A DNA stretch of 64,000 bases from Fuerstiella sp. (GTDB lineage: Bacteria; Planctomycetota; Planctomycetia; Planctomycetales; Planctomycetaceae): contig JABABI010000002.1 in NCBI GenBank assembly GCA_014238335.1, positions 58,509 to 122,508 on the forward strand, in the 5' to 3' direction. Positions within the stretch are counted from its first letter, which is position 1. Each line of letters begins with the position of its first letter. A program made the position numbers and the translations under genes. The notes under the pieces are model-generated. The model was given only the letters and a program-made list of their open reading frames with translations. It ran no database searches and had not been told where the DNA came from. Of the stretch, positions 46,647 through 56,401 are shown in pieces.

Positions 46647-48548
46647 TCAGGTCGCATCGATCCAGTCGTGGAAGTCTTCCCAGACGGAAACAGGCACAGC
46701 GTCTGAACGTAGAGCAACCTGCTGAGCGGTCTGTTCAGCTTCATCGTCGATGCCGAACAGGTCCGGCACGACTGACGGAATCAGGAACGATGGTGTTGAC
46801 ACAGAAGAACTGCCGACGACGTCAACGGGTTCGTCGGCCAGCACGAACTACAGCACCTGAGCACCAGCGGCACTTGCGGTGGTCCCGCCGCCGAGGTTGT
46901 TCACATTGGTTCGAATCTCCGCAGCACTCAGCGGATTCGTGCCCTCTGACTGCTCAATCTGCGCATTGGTGCCTGACAGTTTCACCAGATGAGTAAGAAA
47001 AGAATCGTTAGCGTCGAAGTCCTGATCACTACCGACATCGCCTGCCACATTCAACCCCATTGCCACCGCTCGAATCTTCGTCGAACTGAGTGGGCTGCTG
47101 CCTTTCGACTGCTCGATTTGCGTATCCGTGCCCGATAGTTTCACGAGGTGAATCAGGAACGAATCATTGGCATCAAAGTCCGTATCCACGTCCGGGTTGG
47201 CAGAGGCATCATTGAAGACAATTGCAGACGAAAACTCTAACCTGCCACCTCGATCGCTCAGGACTGTCAGCGACGCAGCATGAGCCAAGCCAATTTGTGA
47301 TTGTGCAGGCACAACATACTCGACAGCTTCCAGAATATCGCTGAGCTGTTCCGCTGTCGCCATCGAATAAGGCTGCAACTGAAAATGCTGTCCGTCAGGA
47401 TGAGAGAACCGGGCGACCGGAACGCCGTCGCTGCGGATCTCAGAATCAGTCAACGTAAGACCATTCCCACCTGAAAACTCAATCTCTGCATCGGTTGTAA
47501 CGGCGTCCAAAACTGCGGCAACAATGGTGCCACCTGACCGAGCAGCAAAGTCTGCTTCAGACAATTCGACATCCGCAAGGCATGGAACTTGTTTCTGACT
47601 ATCTGCGACGTCATGAATTTCACTGAAGTTACTCAGCGAGATACTTTGGTATGTCGGGACAAACGTCTCCAGATTTGCCAGCCAGCTGGATGCAGTAATA
47701 GGCTCCGTACGAGCAGCTTCCATCAGTTGGTCTGCTGCCGCGTACTCAATTGTGTTCTGCAATGATGCACGGCCCGATTTAACGCCTGGCCAGTGGGCCA
47801 TCGCTATCGCAGCCTCGATTTCGTCAGCAGTTACGGTTAACAGCGCCGCAAGTGAGTCCGAAACAGCCCCCTCAGCTTGCTGATTTAGGATCAGCGGCCG
47901 AATACTGGTGAGTCCTTCGTTACCGAATTCCAGCGCCAACTTTGGCAATCGGATTTGGCATTGCACCAATTCCGGCCATGGCAAACTTTTCGAGCGCGTC
48001 GATAAACGAACCACTCAAGGCAATTGGATTCTGTGACGGTACCCAGTCATGAGTGAAGGATTCACTCATTGATTCCTGCCAGCTGCGGCTGCCGGTTCCA
48101 GAAAGCAATTCACGTTTGTCAATGGGGTCCCCGGTATCCAGGCCTGGTGTCGACGACGAGCATTCCTGTGTCGAAGTAAAGTCGTAGTCAGTCCGGCAGG
48201 AATCCGCCCCGCTTCCGTGACTCACCATGTTACCTCCGCCGGAACCGTTAGAATTGCTCGAGTATTCTATCGTGCCACTTGCGCTAATTGTGCCAAAATT
48301 AGTATCACGATATGTGTACTGAGCAGTCCCTGAACCCATTGCGTCTCGGTGACTCCCTGATAATCACCGGATAACGTGTACGGAAAATCGCGGTACACAA
48401 CAGTTGCGGAGAGAAGCAAGCGGTTTTCAAGGTATTCTGCATTGGCAGCGTAACTTTTCAGTCGCAAATGCCTCTGTCGAACGTTGCGGCGACGAAACGC
48501 CCCACGGACGAGCTGTTCCACCGCTCGCAGATGTCTTCGATTCACCAT
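46647..48548 (-). pseudogene. Broken surface protein with LExRLLLSA N terminus and dockerin-like repeats
   Basis: The start at 48548 (MVNRRHLRAVEQLV) has GGAG 7 bases upstream, and LENRLLLSA follows about 40 residues in, the N-terminal motif of many planctomycete surface proteins. The reading frame must change near 48330-48270, then change back near 48010-47925, so two frameshifts compensate. The main 388-codon segment ends in two near-identical dockerin-like units (FDANDSFLIHLVKLSG and FDANDSFLTHLVKLSG). An in-frame TAG at 46848-46850 then cuts it from another 65 open codons ending at 46647. The parent protein, about 630 residues, was probably secreted and calcium-binding. Inactivation is the simple reading; assembly error is the alternative. 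Confidence 0.7.
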
Positions 48549-48745
48549 GTTGTCTCCACATTCGGCGGTTTCGGAATGGTTTGGCTGATACGCTGGGCGC
48601 CAAGGGAGGCACACGCAAGAACAGTGTTTCTTTCCAGCTCACACAGCTTTCTCAACGACCAGGAACTTCCATGGAGATGGCCTGTCGTGAGCGTGAGTCG
48701 AACAATGAGGACAACTCTTTTTGAGCACGGTGGCCGCGCTTCATT

Positions 48746-49905
48746 TCACAATTGCCCTGCCTCATCAACCAGCATCAGACACTCAATCTCATTGGTCTTG
48801 AATCCGACCGCCATAGGCTGGCGGACGCCCGGCAAAACGATCGAATCATAGAGTTCGGTGACCAATGTTCCCTCGATACACATCCAGTGCGAAACGGTAC
48901 CGGTATTCAGATCAATAATTTGCAGTCCGCATGAGGTTCGACGTTGGCCTTCTCAAGCCGTGCATCCCTTATCAGGTCATGAAAGCTGTCGTGTCGTGGT
49001 TTCGACAGAGTGACCACGGCGTAGTTGTCGATAAACGCGGTCCCACGCATGTCACCGGGACAAAAAACAAATGGCGTCGAACGTGCTGCGGCCCATGTCA
49101 ATGGTCCGAACTCACCGGCTCCGGAGTTCAGAACCCGCAGCCTGCCGTTGTGCCAGCGCGGCGAATGCGGCAGCGAAAGGCCGGTCACGCCGGCTTCGCC
49201 GGACAAAGATATCGATGACGGCACTGCCATCCCGGCGTTTGTCTCGCCAGCCATCTGCAACATCCGATTGTGAGACCACAGACACGAATGCCGGACGTCC
49301 GTCTTTCATGGCCAGCCCATTCTGGTGACAACGGTCTTCCGGCACCAGTCGACTAAGAAACGGAGGTTGCCACAGCGGTCGAAAGTTGGCGCTGTCGCTC
49401 AGGGTGGCCAGACAGCCGAACATCGCATTCATAAACAGCAAGCGGCCATCCGCATCAATTGCGACGTCATGCACGTCCACGTGCCCGGTGGTGTAGCCAA
49501 CTCGCGGAATGTCGGCAAAGTCATATCTTCGCCCCGATCATTGCGGCACCGCCTGTTTCGGATTCGAGGGATCAGGTTCGGGGGACTCGGTAAGGCACAA
49601 TCGGCGCCGGCGCTCGCTGCAGTTTCCAGATTTGAAAGTCGGAGCTGAACCAGATGGTTGACGCATCAGGCGATGCCCACATCCCCATGCAGTGGCCATA
49701 GGTACGTTCAAAGACCAGGAGCGGATCATCCGGCTTTCGTCCGACGAAAAACAATTTTCCGGTTTGGCAGGTTGTAAAGCCCGTGCTTACTCCCGCGTCC
49801 GCCAGCCAGTCCATGAAAAACCGGGCCCCGGCTATGTTAAGCCATGGTTGCGAGGCCGAAGCACCAGAAGATTCGTTGGTCGTATTGTATGTTGACGTTT
49901 AATGA
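48746..49905 (-). pseudogene. Frameshifted TIGR03032 (DUF4915)-family gene
   Basis: Family pieces line up along the minus strand in changing frames: PWLNIAGARFFMDWLADAGV (near 49840), HCMGMWASPD (near 49690), PRVGYTTGHVDVHDVAIDA (near 49490), CHQNGLAMKDGRPAF (near 49320), SLPHSPRWHNGRLRVLNSG (near 49160), and LQIIDLNTGTVSHWMCIEG then GFKTNEIECLM near the stop at 48746. At least three frameshifts separate them (near 49570-49500, 49270-49200 and 48970-48910), and no proper start codon is in frame with the first piece. Intact members are about 370 residues, of unknown function. It adjoins another pseudogene, so this locus appears to be decaying. Confidence 0.75.
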
Positions 49906-49932
49906 AAACGGTGAACCAACTGCACATATGTC

Positions 49933-51390
49933 TCACCTGGCTTCCTTCTGCTGTATGACAGGTGTCCACGCAGGAGAATCACTGACCAGTTCTTCGTAGG
50001 CGGACCTGATCTTCGCGATGAGTTCTGCCTGCTGGACAAGCGTGCGGTCTGCGAGGTTGGACAGTTCTCCGGGATCCGCAGCGATGTTGTAAATTTCGAA
50101 GTCCGTGAGTCTGGCAGCTTTCGCTTCCGCCAGAGTTGTCGGCGTGAGGTTCTGACGTTTGGGGAACTTGCCGCCATTCAGGCGTGCCAGAACTTTCCAC
50201 CGCCCATGCCGCATGGCGACACGGGCGTCGTTGATGCTATTGTAGTAGGCCCAGACCAACGGTTTTTTTCGTGCCGATGTCTGCCCGGTTGCGAAGAAGG
50301 GCGCAAGGCTCATTCCGTCCAGCGCCCGATCGTCGGCAATGGAGACGTTGGCAAGGGAGCACGCCGTCGGTAACAGATCCAGCGCCGATGCGGGAGTATT
50401 GACCACCTGCCCTGGCTTGATGCCGTTCGGCCAGTTAACGATCCCGGCCACATGAAAACCGCCATCGTGCGTGTGCAGTTTCATGCCTCGCAGGTGATCC
50501 GTAATGCCCCAACTGCGGTTGGCACTGCGATAGCGATTCAGAGTCTCTGGTCCGTTGTCCGATGTAAAAGCAATCAGCGTGTTGTCTCGCACACCAAGTT
50601 TCCTGAGCGTCTGCACAACCTTACCGACTGCCAGATCCACGTTGTGTACGTTGGCGTAGTACTGAGCCTGATCAGCATGCCACGTTACACCTTTGTACTG
50701 TTTAACAAGTTCCGGCGGAGAAGCGACCGGTTCGTGTGGTTCGTGGAAGGGAAGATAAATGAAGAACGGCTGTTCCTCGTGATCCTCAACATGAGTACTC
50801 AGCCAGCCCACGACTTCATCGGCCGCGATCTGACAGCTGTAGCCTTCAATCTTTGCCACGGGTACTCCGTTACGGACATAGTTCACAGGATCAGCATGCG
50901 ACGGCGCCGCATTATTCTGCGTCGCCATCCAGTGATCAAACCCTGCGTCATTCGGTTGAGCCTGTTCCGGACTGTTGAAGGCGGCATTACAGTGCCACTT
51001 CCCAGCCATACAGGTCGCATAGCCAGACTGCTTCAGTAACTGGACGATCGTGGTCTCGCCTTTGCGCATGTGGACCTGTTCACGTGCGTCCGGCCGGGGC
51101 TGCTTCGCTTCCGGAATCCAGTCATACACACCCGCTCGATTAGGGCTGCGTCCTGTCAGCAGTCCGACTCGCGATGGCGAACAAACAGAAGCCGTGGAAT
51201 AGAAGTTGGTAAAGCGGATACCCTCGTTCGCCAGACGATCGATATTCGGCGTTTGAATATGAGGATGACCATGAACACCAAGATCGCCGTAACCCAGGTC
51301 ATCGCACAGAATAATGACGATGTTGGGACGGTCCGCGATGGCCGACATGGAAAATATGCCGCAGAGCAGCGGAGCGATGAAATGACGCAT
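49933..51390 (-). CDS. Secreted sulfatase (arylsulfatase family)
   Basis: 485 residues, signal peptide about 1-19 (FSMSAIAD). PNIVIILCDDLGYGDLG carries metal ligands D30 and D31; the formylglycine motif is the classic C70-S-P-S-R74 followed by VGLLTG. Further blocks: MAGKWHCN, FHEPHEPV and FTSDNGPETL. It cleaves sulfate esters in the periplasm or outside the cell; substrate unknown, with planctomycete relatives often acting on sulfated polysaccharides. It lies 151 bp downstream of the PmoA-like gene on the same strand and may be co-transcribed with it. The maturation enzyme that makes formylglycine is not in the window. Confidence 0.93.
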   Translation of the reverse strand: MRHFIAPLLCGIFSMSAIADRPNIVIILCDDLGYGDLGVHGHPHIQTPNIDRLANEGIRFTNFYSTASVCSPSRVGLLTGRSPNRAGVYDWIPEAKQPRPDAREQVHMRKGETTIVQLLKQSGYATCMAGKWHCNAAFNSPEQAQPNDAGFDHWMATQNNAAPSHADPVNYVRNGVPVAKIEGYSCQIAADEVVGWLSTHVEDHEEQPFFIYLPFHEPHEPVASPPELVKQYKGVTWHADQAQYYANVHNVDLAVGKVVQTLRKLGVRDNTLIAFTSDNGPETLNRYRSANRSWGITDHLRGMKLHTHDGGFHVAGIVNWPNGIKPGQVVNTPASALDLLPTACSLANVSIADDRALDGMSLAPFFATGQTSARKKPLVWAYYNSINDARVAMRHGRWKVLARLNGGKFPKRQNLTPTTLAEAKAARLTDFEIYNIAADPGELSNLADRTLVQQAELIAKIRSAYEELVSDSPAWTPVIQQKEAR

Positions 51391-51541
51391 TTATTGTCGA
51401 CCCGTGTCTGATGGCATAGCGATAAAAGACGATAATGGAGTGAACACCATGCACCACCTTCGCGGCCACAAGAAATCTGCTCTGTTCAACCCGGTGCAAC
51501 GTCCGCCTGGTTCGAGGTGCCACTGGGTCACCGACAATGCA

Positions 51542-52504
51542 CTACCTGCCGGTGACGTTCAGAAACTGCTGGTACACATCAGCGACCTTGGCTGTTTCTG
51601 TGTCGCCATCATGAATATACAGACCATAGTCCAGCGTGAATGGCTCCTTACCTGGCCGAATCGTGACGGGTGATTCCGCTTCTTTTCCACCGCTGTACTT
51701 TCTTGGACCGAAGGGACTGATGGAAAACAGGCCGTAGGATCGCACGTGGTAGCGCGACTCGCGAAAGTTGCCGGGATGGTCCATCAGGGTCACTCCAGCT
51801 GTTGAACCATCAACTTCTCCGTAGTAGTCGATCCACGGTGACGGTTTACCCCAGCAGTCTTTTTCGCCTTTAAGTCCATCGGCATTCGTGATGTGGCCGC
51901 CTTCCATCTCTCGCATCGTGTGTGCCAGACGCACAGCAAAGAAACCTTCCTTGGTGTCGTAGATCGTGACATCCTTGTCAACGGCCGAAAGTTCGATGTG
52001 GTACGTCAGCAATCGTGAACGGTAAATCGTAACAGTCGTCTTCTCCTGCAACAGCGGCTTGTCCCCTTCCATCCAGTTGTTGGTGATGGTTAACTGTCCG
52101 CTGCCGTTCTTTCCCGACGAATGTTCGACACCTTCACATTCGATTCTGGATGCCTCGCTCCAAAAGTTCAACCTGTCCTCGTTGACGGAATCGACAGAAA
52201 CCCACACGCCTTTGTGGTGAAAGTGATCCTTGCCTTCTTTTGACGATCCGGCGTCTGCCTTTGTCGGCACGATGTCGCGCAGTACATTTGTTCCGTTGGG
52301 CGCATGTACGGGAAACAGGAAAGGCTTATTCCATTCTTTGCCATGGTTCAGCAGGGCAAAATCCTTCCCGTCAATCCGGATTTCGAGTCGCCCGTCCTTC
52401 ATTGGCTGGAAAGAAACGCCATGTAAGCTTTTGTCGACGGCCTGTGTGGACGAAGTGGCAAGACACAGAAGAAGGGCGGGAGCAAATAGAACGGCTGGTC
52501 TCAT
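51542..52504 (-). CDS. PmoA-family (DUF6807) secreted protein
   Basis: 320 residues from the ATG at 52504 with GAGG about 8 bases upstream; the frame runs to 52570 without need. Signal peptide about 1-22 (CLATSSTQA). Hallmarks of the family: NGTNVLRDIVPTKADAGSSKEGKDHFHHKG region near 75-105, HHKGVWVS, EEG-less RLLTYHIEL, VRLAHTMRE, and PWIDYYGEVDG with TLMDHPGNFR. Although annotated by name after methane monooxygenase subunit A, this family is not a membrane monooxygenase; it is a beta-rich secreted protein common in planctomycetes, of unknown activity. A sulfatase gene follows on the same strand. Confidence 0.85.
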   Translation of the reverse strand: MRPAVLFAPALLLCLATSSTQAVDKSLHGVSFQPMKDGRLEIRIDGKDFALLNHGKEWNKPFLFPVHAPNGTNVLRDIVPTKADAGSSKEGKDHFHHKGVWVSVDSVNEDRLNFWSEASRIECEGVEHSSGKNGSGQLTITNNWMEGDKPLLQEKTTVTIYRSRLLTYHIELSAVDKDVTIYDTKEGFFAVRLAHTMREMEGGHITNADGLKGEKDCWGKPSPWIDYYGEVDGSTAGVTLMDHPGNFRESRYHVRSYGLFSISPFGPRKYSGGKEAESPVTIRPGKEPFTLDYGLYIHDGDTETAKVADVYQQFLNVTGR

Positions 52505-52882
52505 GATCAGAAGCCTCGCGGAATTCGTAAGCAAAAAGTCGGTTGGCGGGGATAGAGTGAAACTAAGCACCTGACAGCGCCCCCCTGTGGTCCAATCTCA
52601 CTTTTGGAAAACATTGGGTTCCACCGGCAAAGATGCTACCTGAGGCACTCAGAAGATGCCACAAAGCCGCCCGATCGATTGGAGTGAGGCTGCCGCCGCA
52701 CAACTAAATTCCTGCATTTTTCCTGTTCAATGTGCCATGCCGGCGAAATACGGCGAGAACATCAGTGGTGACTTGTTGCGACTTTCGAAATACAATGTCC
52801 AGGGTTTTGCCCCGTGCTGCGAATAAAGAGTGTCCGTATTGCGGCAGACTGACTGATTTCACAGGGAGCGGAAGACTGGGAT
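52505..52882. other. Divergent intergenic region
   Basis: About 380 bases between the PmoA-like gene and the AsmA-like gene. No gene, repeat or RNA was supported. Confidence 0.4.
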
Positions 52883-52894
52883 TTGACAGAGACC

Positions 52895-54289
52895 ATGGAA
52901 GCTGAAATCGACGAAAACCCTCACGAAATGATGAAATCGGGAAAAGCGAAATGGCGACGTGCCGTCGTTGCGACATCAGTGCTTGGCGGCATGCTGTTCT
53001 CCGGAGCGGCCATTCTTCCAACGGCTGTCATGCATTCGACTTACCGCGACGCGGTGCTGAACAAGGCATTCACCAGACACGGACTGACCGCATCGTCGGC
53101 TGCGGGCGCAGGTGGCTGGCTCACGCCTGTATCGTTCGAACAGGTCTCGTTGTCAGACGAGGCCGGCCAGGTTCACGGTACGATCAGGCAGATTCACACA
53201 TCGAAATCATTGTTCAGCATTCTCACAGGGAACAGCGACCTCGGGACCATCACGCTTGTTGAGCCTGAACTTCGAGTGGATCTGGACGAAGACGGTAACC
53301 TTACTTTGCAGACACCGGACGGACCGCACGAACCTTTAAACCGCAGCGTCGCATTTGAAGTCGTGAACGGTGCGTTCCAGCTGAGCGTTCCGTGGCGCAC
53401 ACTGCCGATTGTGGATGTGGATAACCTTGATATTACGGGTGGACTAACAAACGAACCGGACGGTCGCTGGCTTTCCCTGGAACCAATTCAGATCTTCAGC
53501 CATGAACCCCTGTCCGAAGCACACGCCGAGCAGAATCTTGCATTAATCGCTCCGGTACTTTCACAGTCGACGGCGCTCGCGGGAGAAGTTTCCGTGTACC
53601 TGCACCAGACACGACTTCGGCTGGACGACGAAGATGCCTCACAGTTTTCGATTAACGGTGAAGCGGCCTTCCACACAGTGAACGCCAGACTCAAGCGGGA
53701 CTGGGTCTCACAGATCAGCCAGCTGGTGGGACAGGTCTCCGGTAATACGCTGCCCGATCGTCTTGAGATCGCTCGGAATTCCAAAGTTGTCTTCGAAGTG
53801 AATTCGGCGGGAATTCACCACAGCGGACTGGCTTTTGTGCTGCCGGAAATTGCGAACCAGATGCAAATCGCATCTTCCGGTACAGTGGGACTCGACGAAA
53901 CACTGGATCTTGCTCTGCAGGTTCAGCTGCCGCTGATTACACCCAGCAACCCATTCACGGCGCTGATCTCAAAGGTTACACTCGCGCCAATTACATTGCA
54001 GGTCAAAGGTACTGTTTCCGAACCGGAACTCATCAAGCCGGCAATTCTGGAGGAGCTGTCGAAACGCCTTGCTCCGGCACAGCAAACGCGACAGACCCCC
54101 GACGTGACCGGTGCCGTGATGCAGTTGCTGGGAACGGCGACAGACCCCGGCAGCGCTCAGGACGCTGAAGCTCTGTCAGGTGGGATCATCGGACTTATTC
54201 GCTCGATCAGAAAGTCTCGGGAAGATGCTCCGCGGAAGGAGAAAAAACCGCCACGCAAACAGAGAAAACGCAATCGTGCACGGACCTGA
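52895..54289 (+). CDS. AsmA/DUF748-like membrane-anchored protein
   Basis: 464 residues from the ATG at 52895; a TTG at 52883 would add four residues. One N-terminal transmembrane segment (about 22-45, VVATSVLGGMLFSGAAILPTAV) is followed by a long periplasmic region. AsmA-like features: HGLTASSAAGAGGW, VSFEQVSLSD, ILTGNSDLGTITLVEPELRVDLDEDGNLTL, and KVTLAPITLQVKGTVSEPEL near 355-375. Such proteins form extended beta structures linked to envelope lipid or protein transport. The C terminus is very basic (RKEKKPPRKQRKRNR). Single gene, divergent from the PmoA-like gene and convergent with the HPt gene. Family assignment rests on pattern rather than a clear motif, so it is moderate. Confidence 0.6.
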   Translation: MEAEIDENPHEMMKSGKAKWRRAVVATSVLGGMLFSGAAILPTAVMHSTYRDAVLNKAFTRHGLTASSAAGAGGWLTPVSFEQVSLSDEAGQVHGTIRQIHTSKSLFSILTGNSDLGTITLVEPELRVDLDEDGNLTLQTPDGPHEPLNRSVAFEVVNGAFQLSVPWRTLPIVDVDNLDITGGLTNEPDGRWLSLEPIQIFSHEPLSEAHAEQNLALIAPVLSQSTALAGEVSVYLHQTRLRLDDEDASQFSINGEAAFHTVNARLKRDWVSQISQLVGQVSGNTLPDRLEIARNSKVVFEVNSAGIHHSGLAFVLPEIANQMQIASSGTVGLDETLDLALQVQLPLITPSNPFTALISKVTLAPITLQVKGTVSEPELIKPAILEELSKRLAPAQQTRQTPDVTGAVMQLLGTATDPGSAQDAEALSGGIIGLIRSIRKSREDAPRKEKKPPRKQRKRNRART

Positions 54290-54401
54290 GACGTATCTGC
54301 CGGACATCGCCGAAAGAATGTCCGGTCCGATGTACACGCGGTGTTTGTCGTTCGCCGACTAAATGCCCGGCAGCATACGATTGCGACTGCCGCGATCCGA
54401 A

Positions 54402-54809
54402 TTACGGCTTCGCAAACTGCACACGCTGCAGATCTTCTGACACTTCGTTGAGTTCTGCACGCAGTCCGCTGAACATTTCCTCAAGCACGCTTGTGCTTGT
54501 AGCCTCTGACTCGACAGTGGCCAACTCAAGTTTGTGAGACTGATCTCGCGCGTCCGTGGCACCAAACAGTCCCATCGGAATTTTCAGCGAATGAGCCAGA
54601 CGATTCACGACTTCCAGGTCTTCCTCGGCAATGGCGGTTTGCAGATTCGCCAGCATGCTCAGCAGATCTTCCTGGAACATATCAATCAGCTCAGTAGCTA
54701 ACTCAGGGTCTTTGTCCACCCCCGCAAGAAGGTGGTCGACATCGACACGACTTGCCACTGGCGGACTTGCGAAGGTTCCATGGCCCGGCAAAAGATGGTT
54801 CGTATTCAT
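54402..54809 (-). CDS. Histidine phosphotransfer (HPt) domain protein
   Basis: 135 residues from the ATG at 54809; the frame extends to a GTG at 54836, and AGGAG lies upstream of the ATG and also suits a GTG at 54815, so the start is uncertain. Four-helix HPt domain with DHLLAGVDKDPELATELIDMF and the phosphoacceptor H73 (long form H82) in NRLAHSLKIPMGLFGA. HPt proteins shuttle phosphate between receiver domains in phosphorelays in the cytoplasm. The response-regulator/HATPase gene is divergent 500 bp away, and the two may form one signalling route. No hybrid kinase is in the window. Confidence 0.85.
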   Translation of the reverse strand: MNTNHLLPGHGTFASPPVASRVDVDHLLAGVDKDPELATELIDMFQEDLLSMLANLQTAIAEEDLEVVNRLAHSLKIPMGLFGATDARDQSHKLELATVESEATSTSVLEEMFSGLRAELNEVSEDLQRVQFAKP

Positions 54810-54836
54810 GGCCACAACAGCTCCTGATTGGTTCAC

Positions 54837-55308
54837 AGCAGAGATTGATTACACGTACTCAGATGATCTCGATTCGCCACCGTCATCATTCAAAGTATAT
54901 GACGCAACTCGATACGGGCTGTGGAATTCTCCCACGACGAAAATCGACATGTGCGGGTGACAATGCGACACGACAGCACTGCTCGCTCATTTGCATCGAA
55001 AACCACCACCCCGCCACTACCCACTAAACGGAACGAAGGGTAGTGACTTCCCTGCACCTACATACGGGTGAATAGGGCTATTCTCATAACGAATAGTTCG
55101 GAACACCGGAACAGTACGACTGTGAGGTAATTGAAACCGTACTGCTGGAAATTCTTTTCAACTAATCGACAGCCGCCCCCGCAGGTCGCACTAGCGTGTA
55201 GTTGAACGCGACTGATTTGTGGAACTCCACAGCTGCCCTCATGAGAGTGATGAACGCTATCGTTGATTCAGACGGTGCGAAACCTCATCCTTTTCTAAAC
55301 CCGTATGA
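54837..55308. promoter_or_regulatory. Divergent region of the HPt and response-regulator genes, with hairpins
   Basis: 470 bases without a gene. A perfect 8-bp hairpin CACTACCC (55015-55022) / GGGTAGTG (55038-55045) and a smaller CTATTC (55078-55083) / GAATAG (55091-55096) dyad lie in the middle. They have no T-run, so operator or leader/sRNA structure is more likely than a terminator. Promoter boxes were not assigned. Confidence 0.35.
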
Positions 55309-55320
55309 TTGGTGAAGGAC

Positions 55321-56277
55321 ATGTCAAAGCTTCTTGTTGTTGATGACTCGGCGTTTGATCGACGCCTCACTACGTCCATTCTGGAGAAGTCCCTCAAATT
55401 TGACGTCACCAGTACCACTGACGGCATAGAGGCATTGAAGTCGTTGGAAACCGGGGATTTCGATCTGGTCATCACCGATTTAAATATGCCCGGAATGAAT
55501 GGCCTGGAGCTGGTCAACGAAATCCAAAAATCGCACGTCGACGTGCCGGCGATTGTCATAACGGGGTACGGCAGCGAAGCTACGGCCATGCGTGCTTTGC
55601 AGGCTGGCGCATGCGGTTATGTTCCCAAGTATCATCTGCAGGATGAATTGGAAACCGTCGTGGAAACCGTCTTGAGTACCACTGCCCGTCAAAGACAGAA
55701 AAACGAATTCCTGTGTTCTGTTGTGAAGCAGACGCTCACTCTGAAAATTCCCAACGAGCGGCACCGCATTACTCCAACGATTGCCATTCTGCAGAAGCAG
55801 ATGGATGCAATGAAACTGTTCAAGGGATCGCAGGCCATGCACCTTGGAGTCGCGTTGGAGGAAGCCCTCAGTAACGCGATTATCCACGGCAACCTGGAAG
55901 TCAGTTCGAAACTGCGGGAACGCGATGACAATGCTTACGGCGATCTGATCTCAGAGAGAAGCAGAACGGCACCGTATGCAGGTCGCCGCGTCATAATCGA
56001 AGCTCAACTCGATGCAGAATCCGCTCTCTTCACAATTCGTGACGAAGGTCCAGGATTTGACATTTCAACTTTGCCCGATCCTCACGACCCCGAGAATCTG
56101 CTGCGTTCTTCCGGACGTGGACTCACGTTGATGCATGCCTTTCTGGATGAAGTCAGGTACAACGAAAAGGGCAACGAGGTAACTCTGCGAATGAACGCCT
56201 GGCGGGAAAAAACATCGGACCACACAGATGTGGACCAAGACTCTGACTCAGTGAACCCCGTTGTCGTCTTCGCGTAG
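55321..56277 (+). CDS. Response regulator fused to a RsbW-type HATPase
   Basis: 318 residues from the ATG at 55321; TTG/GTG starts at 55309/55312 are possible. Residues 1-120 are a receiver domain with D8, D9, phosphoacceptor D53 (ITDLNMPG) and conserved T/K (VITGYG, VPKYH). Residues about 150-310 form an HATPase_c_2 domain: HLGVALEEALSNAIIHGNLE (N box), IRDEGPGFD (G1), and SSGRGLTLMHAFLDEV (G2). It lacks a histidine kinase dimerisation domain. Such kinases usually act as anti-sigma serine kinases (RsbW/SpoIIAB type) in partner switching, so the receiver probably switches an anti-sigma activity on or off. No sigma factor or anti-anti-sigma gene is here. It is divergent from the HPt gene. Confidence 0.88.
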   Translation: MSKLLVVDDSAFDRRLTTSILEKSLKFDVTSTTDGIEALKSLETGDFDLVITDLNMPGMNGLELVNEIQKSHVDVPAIVITGYGSEATAMRALQAGACGYVPKYHLQDELETVVETVLSTTARQRQKNEFLCSVVKQTLTLKIPNERHRITPTIAILQKQMDAMKLFKGSQAMHLGVALEEALSNAIIHGNLEVSSKLRERDDNAYGDLISERSRTAPYAGRRVIIEAQLDAESALFTIRDEGPGFDISTLPDPHDPENLLRSSGRGLTLMHAFLDEVRYNEKGNEVTLRMNAWREKTSDHTDVDQDSDSVNPVVVFA

Positions 56278-56401
56278 ACGCCAGGGAAATCCGGGCCTGG
56301 TGACACCCTGTCTTGCAATCTGCAGCCTACGGCGTGCGCTCAGTGATCTATGGTGCTTCACCGTCGTCGTGCTGATCAGGCAATCGGAAAAGTCCGTCAA
56401 A

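Noticed and set aside
46322..46744. Minus-strand 140-codon frame
   Set aside because: No domain, and it overlaps the better supported pseudogene tail and DUF1501 start region.
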